Shown here in pieces: positions 6,006 through 11,983 of a DNA stretch of 11,983 nt. The stretch is from Actinomycetota bacterium. Its GTDB lineage: Bacteria; Actinomycetota; Actinomycetes; Nanopelagicales; Nanopelagicaceae. The position numbers and the translations under genes were made by a program. A model generated the notes under the pieces. It did no database searches. It was not told where the DNA came from and saw only the letters and a list, made by a program, of their open reading frames with translations. How positions within the stretch are numbered: the first letter of the stretch is position 1; each line of letters begins with the position of its first letter. The stretch covers positions 1 to 11,983 of the forward strand of contig NSHZ01000047.1 of the NCBI GenBank assembly GCA_002737595.1, read 5' to 3'.

Positions 6006-7782
6006 TCAACTTTCGCTTCAAGATCTTGGTCGCCCACTTCATGACACCACTTTTATTGTCGTTGACTTGGAAACCACTGGCGGATCGCCAGCCACTTCAG
6101 CGATTACCGAAATCGGTGCAGTAAAAGTTCGATCGGGTGAGGTTCTTGGCGAATTCCGCACTTTTGTTAATCCAGGTGGACCCATTCCGGTCTTCATCAC
6201 TGTCCTCACCGGCATTACTGACTCAATGGTGGCCTTAGCGCCAGGAATTGAAAGTGCGCTACCGGCTTTTCTCGAATTCTGTGACAACGCCGACAACGCT
6301 GTACTTGTCGCACACAACGCGCCCTTCGATATAGGCTTTCTTAAAGCAGCGTGTGCGCAGTTGAAGATTGACTGGCCAAATTACGAAACTCTAGATACCG
6401 CAAAGTTAGCGCGCACCATTCTGAGCAAAGACGAAGTGAACGATTGCAAGCTCGGCACTCTCGCTCCTTTCTTCGGTGCCACCACCACGCCGAACCATCG
6501 AGCGCTCGATGATGCGCGAGCAACTGTCGATGTACTGCATGGACTCATTTCAAGATTGGGAAATCTCGGCGTTTCTACCTTGCCTGATTTACGTGCCTTT
6601 TCTCATCGCATCACACCTGCACAAAAAAAGAAGAAATATCTAGCGGAAGACATCCCTTCAACGTGTGGCGTCTATATCTTCAAGGATATTAAGGGAGTTC
6701 CACTGTACGTGGGAGTTTCAAACAATTTACGTAACAGAGTGCGCTCATATTTCACCGCATCAGAGCAACGACGGCGCATTATCGACATGATTGCCATTGC
6801 CGAGAGCGTCGAGACGATTATCTGTCGAACGCCCCTCGAAGCGAGTGTCTTAGAGCTTCGTCTCATCGAAGAGTTCCAACCGCGCACCAATCGGCGTTCC
6901 AAGCATCAGAGTAAATCTCATTGGGTCCATTTAACTCGCGAGCGCTTTCCTCGCCTTACGATCGCCCGAGGAATCGAAAAGATTGACGACGAGTGGATCG
7001 GCCCCTTCTCCTCTAAAGGCGATGCACAGTTGGCTGTTGAATGTGTGTATGAAGTACTTCCCATTCGACAATGCACTCCTCGCATCACTATTGCTAGCCA
7101 GAAAAAGTCGAGTGCGTGTGCACTAGCCGGTATGGGCAAATGTGGCGCCCCATGCATTGACGATCAATCCACTGACGATTACGAAGCCATCGTTGATGTC
7201 GCTCGCCACCTCTTCACACTCGACGCCTCTTTAGTGGTGGATCGTGCAAATATTCGCATGCGTGAATTAGCCATCGAGGAAAGATTCGAGGAGGCCATCG
7301 AAGTTCGTAACCGACTCACCTCATTCCTGCGAGCATCTTCAAGGGCCGAAAGACTTCGAGCTTTCGTTAAGTTGCCTCAAATCATCACCGCACTACCTAC
7401 CTCTGATGGCGGATGGGAATTCACCTGCATCAGATACGGACGTTTTGCCGGCGCACTCATCGGGGATCCTGGATATGCACCGCAACTGACCATCGATTCG
7501 CTCTTACTACTCAGCGAGCCTGTCTCCCCCCGCGAGCGCATCTTGCCGGCTTCATCACACGAGGAAGTCGAAAGACTTCTGCGTTATGTGGAGACCCCTG
7601 GGCTTCGGCTCGTTGAAGTTCTGGGCCAATGGTGCGCACCAGCGCGAGGCGCACAAGCCCACCGACATGCTTTGGAGGCCCTCGAGTTGGCCATTCCTAC
7701 TGTCAAGCCCACGGGTGGTGGCCACGATGGGCGTCCCATCTCCCGTCGGAGTCGGATATCTCTAGGAGATCTGGGTATTTAA
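5980..7782 (+). CDS. DEDDh 3'-5' exonuclease fused to UvrC/Cho-like GIY-YIG nuclease
   Basis: A 600-residue two-nuclease fusion. Residues 24-190 are a DnaQ-like DEDDh exonuclease with D29/E31 (VDLETTGG), D117 (AHNAPFDIGF) and H173/D178 (HRALDDA), a complete active site. Residues 225-305 are a GIY-YIG domain: GVY (230-232), YVG (243-245), R251 and E292 (VLELRLIEE), as in UvrC and Cho. A cysteine segment (C365, C380, C388, C392) and a UVR motif (427-450, IEERFEEAIEVRNRL) follow, as in UvrC, but the UvrC C-terminal RNase H-like and HhH domains are absent. It is likely a DNA-repair or DNA-processing nuclease; the substrate is unknown. Rv2191 of M. tuberculosis has the same architecture. A second ATG at 5998 leaves only an 8-base overlap with the upstream gene and is equally plausible. 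It ends in the TTAA shared with the convergent gene. Confidence 0.9.
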   Translation: MDAERTMSDQLSLQDLGRPLHDTTFIVVDLETTGGSPATSAITEIGAVKVRSGEVLGEFRTFVNPGGPIPVFITVLTGITDSMVALAPGIESALPAFLEFCDNADNAVLVAHNAPFDIGFLKAACAQLKIDWPNYETLDTAKLARTILSKDEVNDCKLGTLAPFFGATTTPNHRALDDARATVDVLHGLISRLGNLGVSTLPDLRAFSHRITPAQKKKKYLAEDIPSTCGVYIFKDIKGVPLYVGVSNNLRNRVRSYFTASEQRRRIIDMIAIAESVETIICRTPLEASVLELRLIEEFQPRTNRRSKHQSKSHWVHLTRERFPRLTIARGIEKIDDEWIGPFSSKGDAQLAVECVYEVLPIRQCTPRITIASQKKSSACALAGMGKCGAPCIDDQSTDDYEAIVDVARHLFTLDASLVVDRANIRMRELAIEERFEEAIEVRNRLTSFLRASSRAERLRAFVKLPQIITALPTSDGGWEFTCIRYGRFAGALIGDPGYAPQLTIDSLLLLSEPVSPRERILPASSHEEVERLLRYVETPGLRLVEVLGQWCAPARGAQAHRHALEALELAIPTVKPTGGGHDGRPISRRSRISLGDLGI

Positions 7783-8234
7783 GCCAGGATTTTGGCTGCC
7801 AGCGCAACCAGGGCAAAGGGATCTATCGGATGAGCCAGAAAGCCCTCAGCGCGCGACCAGGTAGCTAGCCAGGCATCGTCAGGGCGTCCGACCACCAGGA
7901 GAATGGGTGGAGAATTAAAGAATTCGTCTTTAATCTGCCTGGCAAGGCCCATGCCACCCTCGGGGACCGCTTCGCCATCTAAAATGAGCAAATCAAAGCC
8001 TTTTTTGCCTTTCAGCGTGGCTTTGGTGGCCTCTTCCATGGCAACCAGCAGCGCCGGCCCAGTAGCCACTTCGAAGGTTTCCACTGGCGGCAAATCAACC
8101 GATATTCGACGACCTAGAGCAGCAATAATCTGGGCGCGGACGGTGGAATCATCGCTGTAGATCAGCACTCGAGTAAAGCCCGCGGGTGCTGTCGAAGCAG
8201 TGTCAGCGAGCACATCTGTTTGAGTGTGAGCCAC
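7779..8234 (-). CDS. Stand-alone degenerate receiver-domain protein
   Basis: A 151-residue protein with a CheY-like fold and no output domain. After a flexible N-terminus (1-20) come the first strand RVLIYSDDS with acidic pair D28/D29, then [15 protein letters not shown] with D86 where the phosphoacceptor belongs. In the remainder the switch Thr/Ser after ILLVV is replaced by Gly, and the invariant Lys before Pro is His (H135 in LAHPIDP). Loss of the Lys suggests a pseudo-receiver, or a receiver that signals by protein contact rather than ordinary phosphotransfer (inference). There is no kinase gene beside it. It is divergent from ctaE and converges on the exonuclease gene. GTG at 8234 has TAAGAT at -12 to -7, which decides the start. 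Confidence 0.78.
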   Translation of the reverse strand: MAHTQTDVLADTASTAPAGFTRVLIYSDDSTVRAQIIAALGRRISVDLPPVETFEVATGPALLVAMEEATKATLKGKKGFDLLILDGEAVPEGGMGLARQIKDEFFNSPPILLVVGRPDDAWLATWSRAEGFLAHPIDPFALVALAAKILA

Positions 8235-8240
8235 GCACTC

Positions 8241-8269
8241 ATCTTATCCCCCTCCAAGGCGGATTTCAG
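8241..8269 (-). promoter_or_regulatory. Leaderless promoter of the receiver-protein gene (CTGAAA-17-TAAGAT)
   Basis: On the minus strand TAAGAT (8246-8241) lies at -12 to -7 of the GTG at 8234. CTGAAA (8269-8264, four of six matches to TTGACA) is 17 bases further upstream. No Shine-Dalgarno is visible. It shares the 118-base divergent spacer with the ctaE promoter. Confidence 0.5.
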
Positions 8270-8340
8270 GCTGGCATGTAGTGACCTGGTTCACCTCACC
8301 GAGAACGCTCCTGCAGCGCGCTTTTTGTCACTTTATCCAC

Positions 8341-8346
8341 CATAAT
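8341..8346 (+). promoter_or_regulatory. -10 box (CATAAT) of the ctaE-qcrCAB operon
   Basis: CATAAT, five of six matches to TATAAT, is at -12 to -7 of the GTG at 8353. This is the same leaderless spacing as other unit-leading genes here, though its first base departs from TAnnnT. No good -35 is seen at 16-18 bases. This would drive the respiratory operon. Confidence 0.4.
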
Positions 8347-8352
8347 TTAGGT

Positions 8353-8991
8353 GTGACTCGTACCCTTGAAGACTCCGAGATAGGCACCGCTCCGGCCAAC
8401 CGTCCGAACCTCGTTGCCGTGGGAACGATCGTCTGGCTCTCCAGTGAATTAATGTTCTTCGCAGCTCTCTTTGCGATGTATTTCACCGGGCGTTCGGTAC
8501 AAGGTCCGAAGGTCTGGCTTGAGTCAACGGAGATGCTTAATATCCCCTTCTCTACTTTTAACACCACAATCCTGGTGCTCTCTTCCGTGACCTGCCAATT
8601 CGGTGTTTTCGCTGCGGAACGTTTCCAATTACGACGAACAGGTAGCGCGTTAGATTTTCGTAAATGGGGATTGTCGGAGTGGTTCGCGCTTACCTTTTTG
8701 ATGGGTGCCTTCTTCGTCGGTGGACAGATTTACGAGTATGCAAACCTGGTCGCAGAGGGTCTCTCGTTCTCCACAAACGCATATAGCTCAGTCTTCTATT
8801 TGACAACAGGCTTCCACGGCCTCCATGTAACGGGCGGACTTATCGCCTTCCTGATTCTCCTGGCACGCACTTTTAAAGCTCGACGATTCGGCCACTCGGA
8901 AGCTACCTCGGCAATCGTGGTCTCTTACTACTGGCACTTCGTTGACATTGTCTGGATCGGACTATTCGCCACTATCTACCTGATCAAGTAA
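8353..8991 (+). CDS. ctaE: Cytochrome aa3 oxidase subunit III
   Basis: Subunit III of the heme-copper cytochrome c oxidase (complex IV) in the cytoplasmic membrane. It supports the catalytic subunit I rather than binding metals itself. From GTG 8353 the protein has 212 residues, matching the short five-helix actinobacterial form. Diagnostic segments are [42 protein letters not shown] and [20 protein letters not shown]. The frame stays open upstream to a GTG at 8281, but those 24 residues look unlike the family, and only 8353 has a -10 at the leaderless distance. It is the first gene of the ctaE-qcrC-qcrA-qcrB operon and is eight bases from qcrC. Subunits I, II and IV are not in the window. 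Confidence 0.96.
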   Translation: MTRTLEDSEIGTAPANRPNLVAVGTIVWLSSELMFFAALFAMYFTGRSVQGPKVWLESTEMLNIPFSTFNTTILVLSSVTCQFGVFAAERFQLRRTGSALDFRKWGLSEWFALTFLMGAFFVGGQIYEYANLVAEGLSFSTNAYSSVFYLTTGFHGLHVTGGLIAFLILLARTFKARRFGHSEATSAIVVSYYWHFVDIVWIGLFATIYLIK

Positions 8992-8999
8992 GGCTACGA

Positions 9000-9788
9000 G
9001 TGAAAAAGATTCTGCGTCACCGCCGTCATCCCATCGCGCACTTTCTCGTGTTGGGTATTGCCCTTCTTGCTATCGGGTTTGGATACACACTCCTCTCACC
9101 ATCGAATGCAGCGGTTGCTACTAATGCGCGTAGCCAAGCGGTAGAAGAAGGTCGTCAGATCTTCCTTAAGGGCTGTTCCTCATGCCATGGAATTAACGCC
9201 GAGGGAGCAAGCGATGTGCCCACGCTACTTGGTGTCGGCGCAGCTTCTGTTGACTTCCAGGTAGGAACGGGACGCATGCCGTTGGCCAATACCGGCGTGC
9301 AGGCAATGCGCAAGGAGCCGGTCTATAACGCAGAAGAGACCGCCGCGTTGGCTGCCTACGTTGCGAGCCTCTCCCCAGGACCAGCAATACCTAATGCGGC
9401 ACAGTTGAATTACGAGCGCGATGGAAACATCGCCGAAGGCGGACAGCTTTTCCGCACTAACTGCGCGATGTGTCACAACTACGCAGGCCAAGGCGGAGCA
9501 CTTACCCAAGGAAAGTATGCGCCTTCCTTGATGGGTGTTGAAGTAAAACAGATATACGAGGCGATGCTCACCGGGCCACAATCAATGCCAGTCTTTGGTG
9601 ATCGCGCCATTTCCCCACAACAAAAACTTTCCATGATTAAGTTCATTAAGGGTATCGAAGCGGAAAAAGGTCAAGGTGGATTCTCGCTCGGCAAGGTTGG
9701 CCCCGTGACTGAAGGTCTGGTGGCCTGGGTACTAGGACTTGGATTACTTATTGGAGTTTCTGTCTGGCTAGGAGCAAAATCTAAATGA
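9000..9788 (+). CDS. qcrC: Menaquinol:cytochrome c reductase di-heme cytochrome c subunit
   Basis: A 262-residue membrane-anchored cytochrome cc of the actinobacterial bc1 complex. It replaces cytochrome c1 and also the missing soluble cytochrome c, passing electrons directly to the aa3 oxidase. An N-terminal helix (about 12-32) anchors it. The first c-type domain has heme site CSSCH (C59, C62, H63) with likely Met ligand M93 (GRMP). The second has CAMCH (C155, C158, H159) with M196 (SMPVF). A C-terminal helix (about 236-257) follows. Both domains face outside, so heme attachment follows Sec export. GTG at 9000 has AAGG six bases upstream, a weak ribosome site. The TGA overlaps the qcrA ATG by four bases. 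Confidence 0.96.
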   Translation: MKKILRHRRHPIAHFLVLGIALLAIGFGYTLLSPSNAAVATNARSQAVEEGRQIFLKGCSSCHGINAEGASDVPTLLGVGAASVDFQVGTGRMPLANTGVQAMRKEPVYNAEETAALAAYVASLSPGPAIPNAAQLNYERDGNIAEGGQLFRTNCAMCHNYAGQGGALTQGKYAPSLMGVEVKQIYEAMLTGPQSMPVFGDRAISPQQKLSMIKFIKGIEAEKGQGGFSLGKVGPVTEGLVAWVLGLGLLIGVSVWLGAKSK

Positions 9789-10822
9789 GCGATTCACTAC
9801 GCGGTGGTCAAGAGGGTGTAGAACATCAGAGTTCAACAGCGCTCTCTCCGCTGGCCGATCCGGGCCTTCCTCCCCACGTTTATCGCCGCGCCGACACTGA
9901 ACCGCGTGCTGCAAAGAAGGCGGAGCGGCAAGTAGCCATCCTCTTTATTCTTTCGGCGGTAAGCACCGTTGCATTTGTCGCTTCCTTTGTGGGTATTAAG
10001 AAAGATGCCTTCATTTTTATCCCACTCTTTGGCTCCACACAGGCACAGCAACTTGCTCTAGGCATGACCTTGGCACTTTCACTCTTTCTCATCGGTGCGG
10101 GCGCTGTGCATTGGGCTAAAACATTGATGCCTGACCATGAAGTCATCCAGGAACGCCACGAGTTGCGTTCAAGTGATGAAGATCGCCAAGGAGTTATCGA
10201 AGTCTTTCGCGAGGGCGCAGAGGCAGCTGGTCTTGGCCGTCGCTCTCTCATCAAGCGATCACTCTTAGGGTCAGTCGGGCTAATCTCGCTCACCCCCATT
10301 CTTTTGCTGAGAGATTTGGGACCGCTTCCCGGAAAACAATTAGAGACCACTAACTGGGAGGCCGGTCGACGGCTCGTCACTGACCCCGATAGAAAGCCAC
10401 TGAAAGCCAGTGATTTACAAGTCGGCGCCGTGGCACACATTCTTCCCGAGATGCCCGAGGGTAGTGAGCTCACTCTCAACGACATGGTGAAGGACCCGGT
10501 GATCCTTGTGCGTCTTCGCCCAGAGGACTTCAATCTCCCGGCGGACCGCAAAGATTGGGTTCACGAAGGCATCATCGCCTTCTCGAAGATATGTTCACAC
10601 ATGGGGTGCGCAGTGGGTCTCTACGAACAGCAGACTCATCATTTGCTCTGTCCTTGCCACCAATCTACTTTCGATGTCGAAACAGGTGCGCAAGTGATTT
10701 TCGGACCGTCAGCTCGCGCACTTCCGCAATTGGCGATTACCATTGACTCAGAGGGATATCTGATTGCCAAGCAAGGCTTTATGGAACCAGTCGGACCTAG
10801 CTTTTGGGAGCGTTCATCATGA
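9785..10822 (+). CDS. qcrA: Rieske iron-sulfur subunit of the bc1 complex
   Basis: A 345-residue Rieske protein carrying the [2Fe-2S] cluster that takes electrons from menaquinol. Cluster ligands are C270 and H272 (CSHMGC) and C289 and H292 (CPCHQSTFD), with the disulfide pair C275/C291. GPSARALPQL follows as usual. Unlike the single-helix mitochondrial or proteobacterial type, it has three hydrophobic helices (about 48-70, 88-110, 160-177), the actinobacterial form. GRRSLIKRS just before the third helix is a twin-arginine (Tat) motif; in Streptomyces the Rieske protein is inserted by Sec for the first helices and Tat for the last (established knowledge). Its start and stop both overlap neighbours by four bases (ATGA), so translation is coupled. 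Confidence 0.96.
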   Translation: MSDSLRGGQEGVEHQSSTALSPLADPGLPPHVYRRADTEPRAAKKAERQVAILFILSAVSTVAFVASFVGIKKDAFIFIPLFGSTQAQQLALGMTLALSLFLIGAGAVHWAKTLMPDHEVIQERHELRSSDEDRQGVIEVFREGAEAAGLGRRSLIKRSLLGSVGLISLTPILLLRDLGPLPGKQLETTNWEAGRRLVTDPDRKPLKASDLQVGAVAHILPEMPEGSELTLNDMVKDPVILVRLRPEDFNLPADRKDWVHEGIIAFSKICSHMGCAVGLYEQQTHHLLCPCHQSTFDVETGAQVIFGPSARALPQLAITIDSEGYLIAKQGFMEPVGPSFWERSS

Positions 10823-11983
10823 CAACAGGCAAGCGCATCGGTGGAAACATAGCTAACTTCGTAGACGAGCGTACTGGAGCCGGACGCGCCCTGAAGAAGA
10901 ACCTCAGCAAGGTATTCCCCGACCACTGGTCATTTATGCTTGGAGAAGTGGCAATGTACTCCTTCGTTATCTTGCTGCTCTCCGGCACCTTCCTCACCTT
11001 CTTTTTCGTGCCTTCGCAAGAAGAGATTATTTACCAAGGAAATTACGCGCCTCTCAGTGGTCTTTCGATGTCCGAGGCATATGCATCAACTGTTGATATG
11101 TCCTTCGACGTACGCGGTGGCATGTTGATGCGCCAAGTCCATCACTGGTCAGCACTTATTTTCCTTGCAGCCATGGTGGTACACATGATGCGCGTCTTCT
11201 TCACTGGAGCCTACCGAAAGCCTCGCGAGTTTAACTGGGTCCTCGGCGTTGGCTTACTTACCCTCGGAATTGTTGAAGGCTTCTTGGGGTATTCGCTTCC
11301 AGACGATCTGCTTTCGGGTACCGGCATTCGTATCGCCGAAGCAATCATTCAAGCCATCCCACTCGTGGGTACTTATCTTGCCTTCTTCCTTTTCGGTGGT
11401 GGATTCCCTGGAACAATTTTCATCTCCCGTATTTACACCATTCACGTTTTACTTGTGCCAGGAATAATTCTTGCCCTTATCACCGCCCACGTGCTTCTTG
11501 TCTGGTTCCAGAAGCACACCCAATACCCTGGCCCCGGCCGCACAGAAAAGAACGTTGTGGGCTTTCCGCTGCTCCCGGTATACATGGCCAAAGCTGGTGG
11601 TTTCTTCTTCATTGTCTTTGGAATCACCACTTTCTTAGGTGCAGTTGCTTCCATCAACCCGATCTGGCTCTACGGTCCCTACAACCCGTCTCAGATCTCT
11701 GCAGGTTCACAACCAGACTGGTATATGGGTTGGCTTGATGGTTTGGTTCGGATGGCTCCCAACTGGGAGACATCCGCATTCGGTCATACCGTTTCCTGGA
11801 ACATTCTGATTCCAGCTCTGATCGTGCCTGGGATAATGTTCACTGGGCTTGCGCTCTGGCCATTCATAGAATCCTGGGTCACCGGAGATAAACGCGAGCA
11901 CCATCTTCTTGAACGCCCACGTAACGCACCCACTCGCACCGCGGTCGGCGCTATGGCACTCACTTTCACCATGGTCACCTTGA
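10819..11983 (+). CDS. qcrB: Cytochrome b subunit of the bc1 complex (partial, 3' cut by window)
   Basis: The frame from ATG 10819 stays open for 388 codons to the right edge, so the C-terminus is missing. QcrB is the quinol-oxidising membrane subunit with two b hemes. Heme ligands visible are H108 and H122 (RQVHHWSALIF, VVHMMRVF) and H209 and H224 (IYTIHVLLVP, LITAHVLLVW). The Q-site motif is PDWY (299-302), the actinobacterial version of PEWY, in PDWYMGWLDGLVRM. GGMLMRQVHHW, LGYSLPDDLLSG and QYPGPGRTEKNVVG are also typical. The actinobacterial protein runs to over 500 residues, with an extra C-terminal tail beyond helix VIII that would lie outside this window. ATGA overlap with qcrA. Confidence 0.96.
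   Translation, partial: MTTGKRIGGNIANFVDERTGAGRALKKNLSKVFPDHWSFMLGEVAMYSFVILLLSGTFLTFFFVPSQEEIIYQGNYAPLSGLSMSEAYASTVDMSFDVRGGMLMRQVHHWSALIFLAAMVVHMMRVFFTGAYRKPREFNWVLGVGLLTLGIVEGFLGYSLPDDLLSGTGIRIAEAIIQAIPLVGTYLAFFLFGGGFPGTIFISRIYTIHVLLVPGIILALITAHVLLVWFQKHTQYPGPGRTEKNVVGFPLLPVYMAKAGGFFFIVFGITTFLGAVASINPIWLYGPYNPSQISAGSQPDWYMGWLDGLVRMAPNWETSAFGHTVSWNILIPALIVPGIMFTGLALWPFIESWVTGDKREHHLLERPRNAPTRTAVGAMALTFTMVTL

Noticed and set aside
7782..7797. Small hairpin AGCCA-GGATTT-TGGCT just after the exonuclease stop.
   Set aside because: Only five pairs with no T-run, inside the receiver-protein coding region; too weak to call a terminator.
8281..8352. N-terminal extension of ctaE from a GTG at 8281.
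   Set aside because: The extra 24 residues look unlike subunit III, and the -10 box at 8341-8346 would then lie inside the gene.
9880..10551. Long open frame antisense to qcrA (223 codons), and similar ones at 1271-1804 and 9225-9581.
   Set aside because: Their translations are Arg/Ser-rich or lack domain character, and they lie opposite genes with clear family motifs; they are shadow frames.
1..11983. CRISPR arrays, tRNAs, insertion sequences, prophage or toxin-antitoxin genes.
   Set aside because: I read both strands and saw no regularly spaced repeats, cloverleaf, transposase or integrase motifs, or att-like duplications.

Overview
This window looks like a mid-GC actinobacterium (order Actinomycetales sensu lato). 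No ribosomal RNA is present, so this rests on gene content. The evidence is a ctaE-qcrC-qcrA-qcrB cluster with an actinobacterial di-heme QcrC and three-helix Rieske protein, a PimB'-type phosphatidylinositol-mannoside mannosyltransferase, a secreted coiled-coil NlpC/P60 hydrolase, and a DnaQ-like exonuclease fused to a UvrC-like module. From memory, the order pimB / NlpC-P60 / exonuclease-UvrC / ctaE-qcrCAB matches the Mycobacterium tuberculosis Rv2188c-Rv2196 neighbourhood. Base composition is near half GC, well below mycobacteria, so a small-genome aquatic or soil actinobacterium is possible. The genus cannot be fixed from this sequence.

Layout. Bases 1-860 (+) hold the C-terminus of a NarL/DesK-type sensor kinase and its LuxR-type response regulator, overlapping by one base (TAATG). 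Bases 873-2261 (+) encode a large polytopic membrane protein of a GT-C-like family. It converges on a minus-strand group (5539 down to 2258): phosphatidylcholine synthase, a small four-cysteine protein, the NlpC/P60 hydrolase and PimB'. Divergent from the synthase (from 5589, +) are a four-helix membrane protein and the exonuclease/GIY-YIG protein. The latter converges on a stand-alone degenerate receiver protein (8234-7779, -). Divergent from that is the respiratory operon ctaE-qcrC-qcrA-qcrB (8353 to the right edge), where qcrB is cut by the window end.

How the genes fit together. The minus-strand block is about the cell envelope: membrane phospholipid (phosphatidylcholine), PIM glycolipid and peptidoglycan remodelling. 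The right-hand block encodes the menaquinol:cytochrome c reductase (QcrCAB) and subunit III of the cytochrome aa3 oxidase, which form a III2-IV2 supercomplex in Actinobacteria.

Two sequence-level patterns stand out. First, nearly every gene that begins a transcription unit has a TAnnnT hexamer at exactly -12 to -7 of its start codon and lacks a clear Shine-Dalgarno. This is the signature of leaderless transcripts, and it helps fix the starts. Second, both convergent gene pairs end in a shared TTAA, each strand reading its TAA stop from the same four bases.

No intergenic stretch exceeds about 120 bases. I see no tRNA, rRNA, CRISPR array, insertion sequence, prophage or plasmid gene. This is mostly a conserved core region. 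The most unusual member is the phosphatidylcholine synthase, and I do not see a wholly new system.
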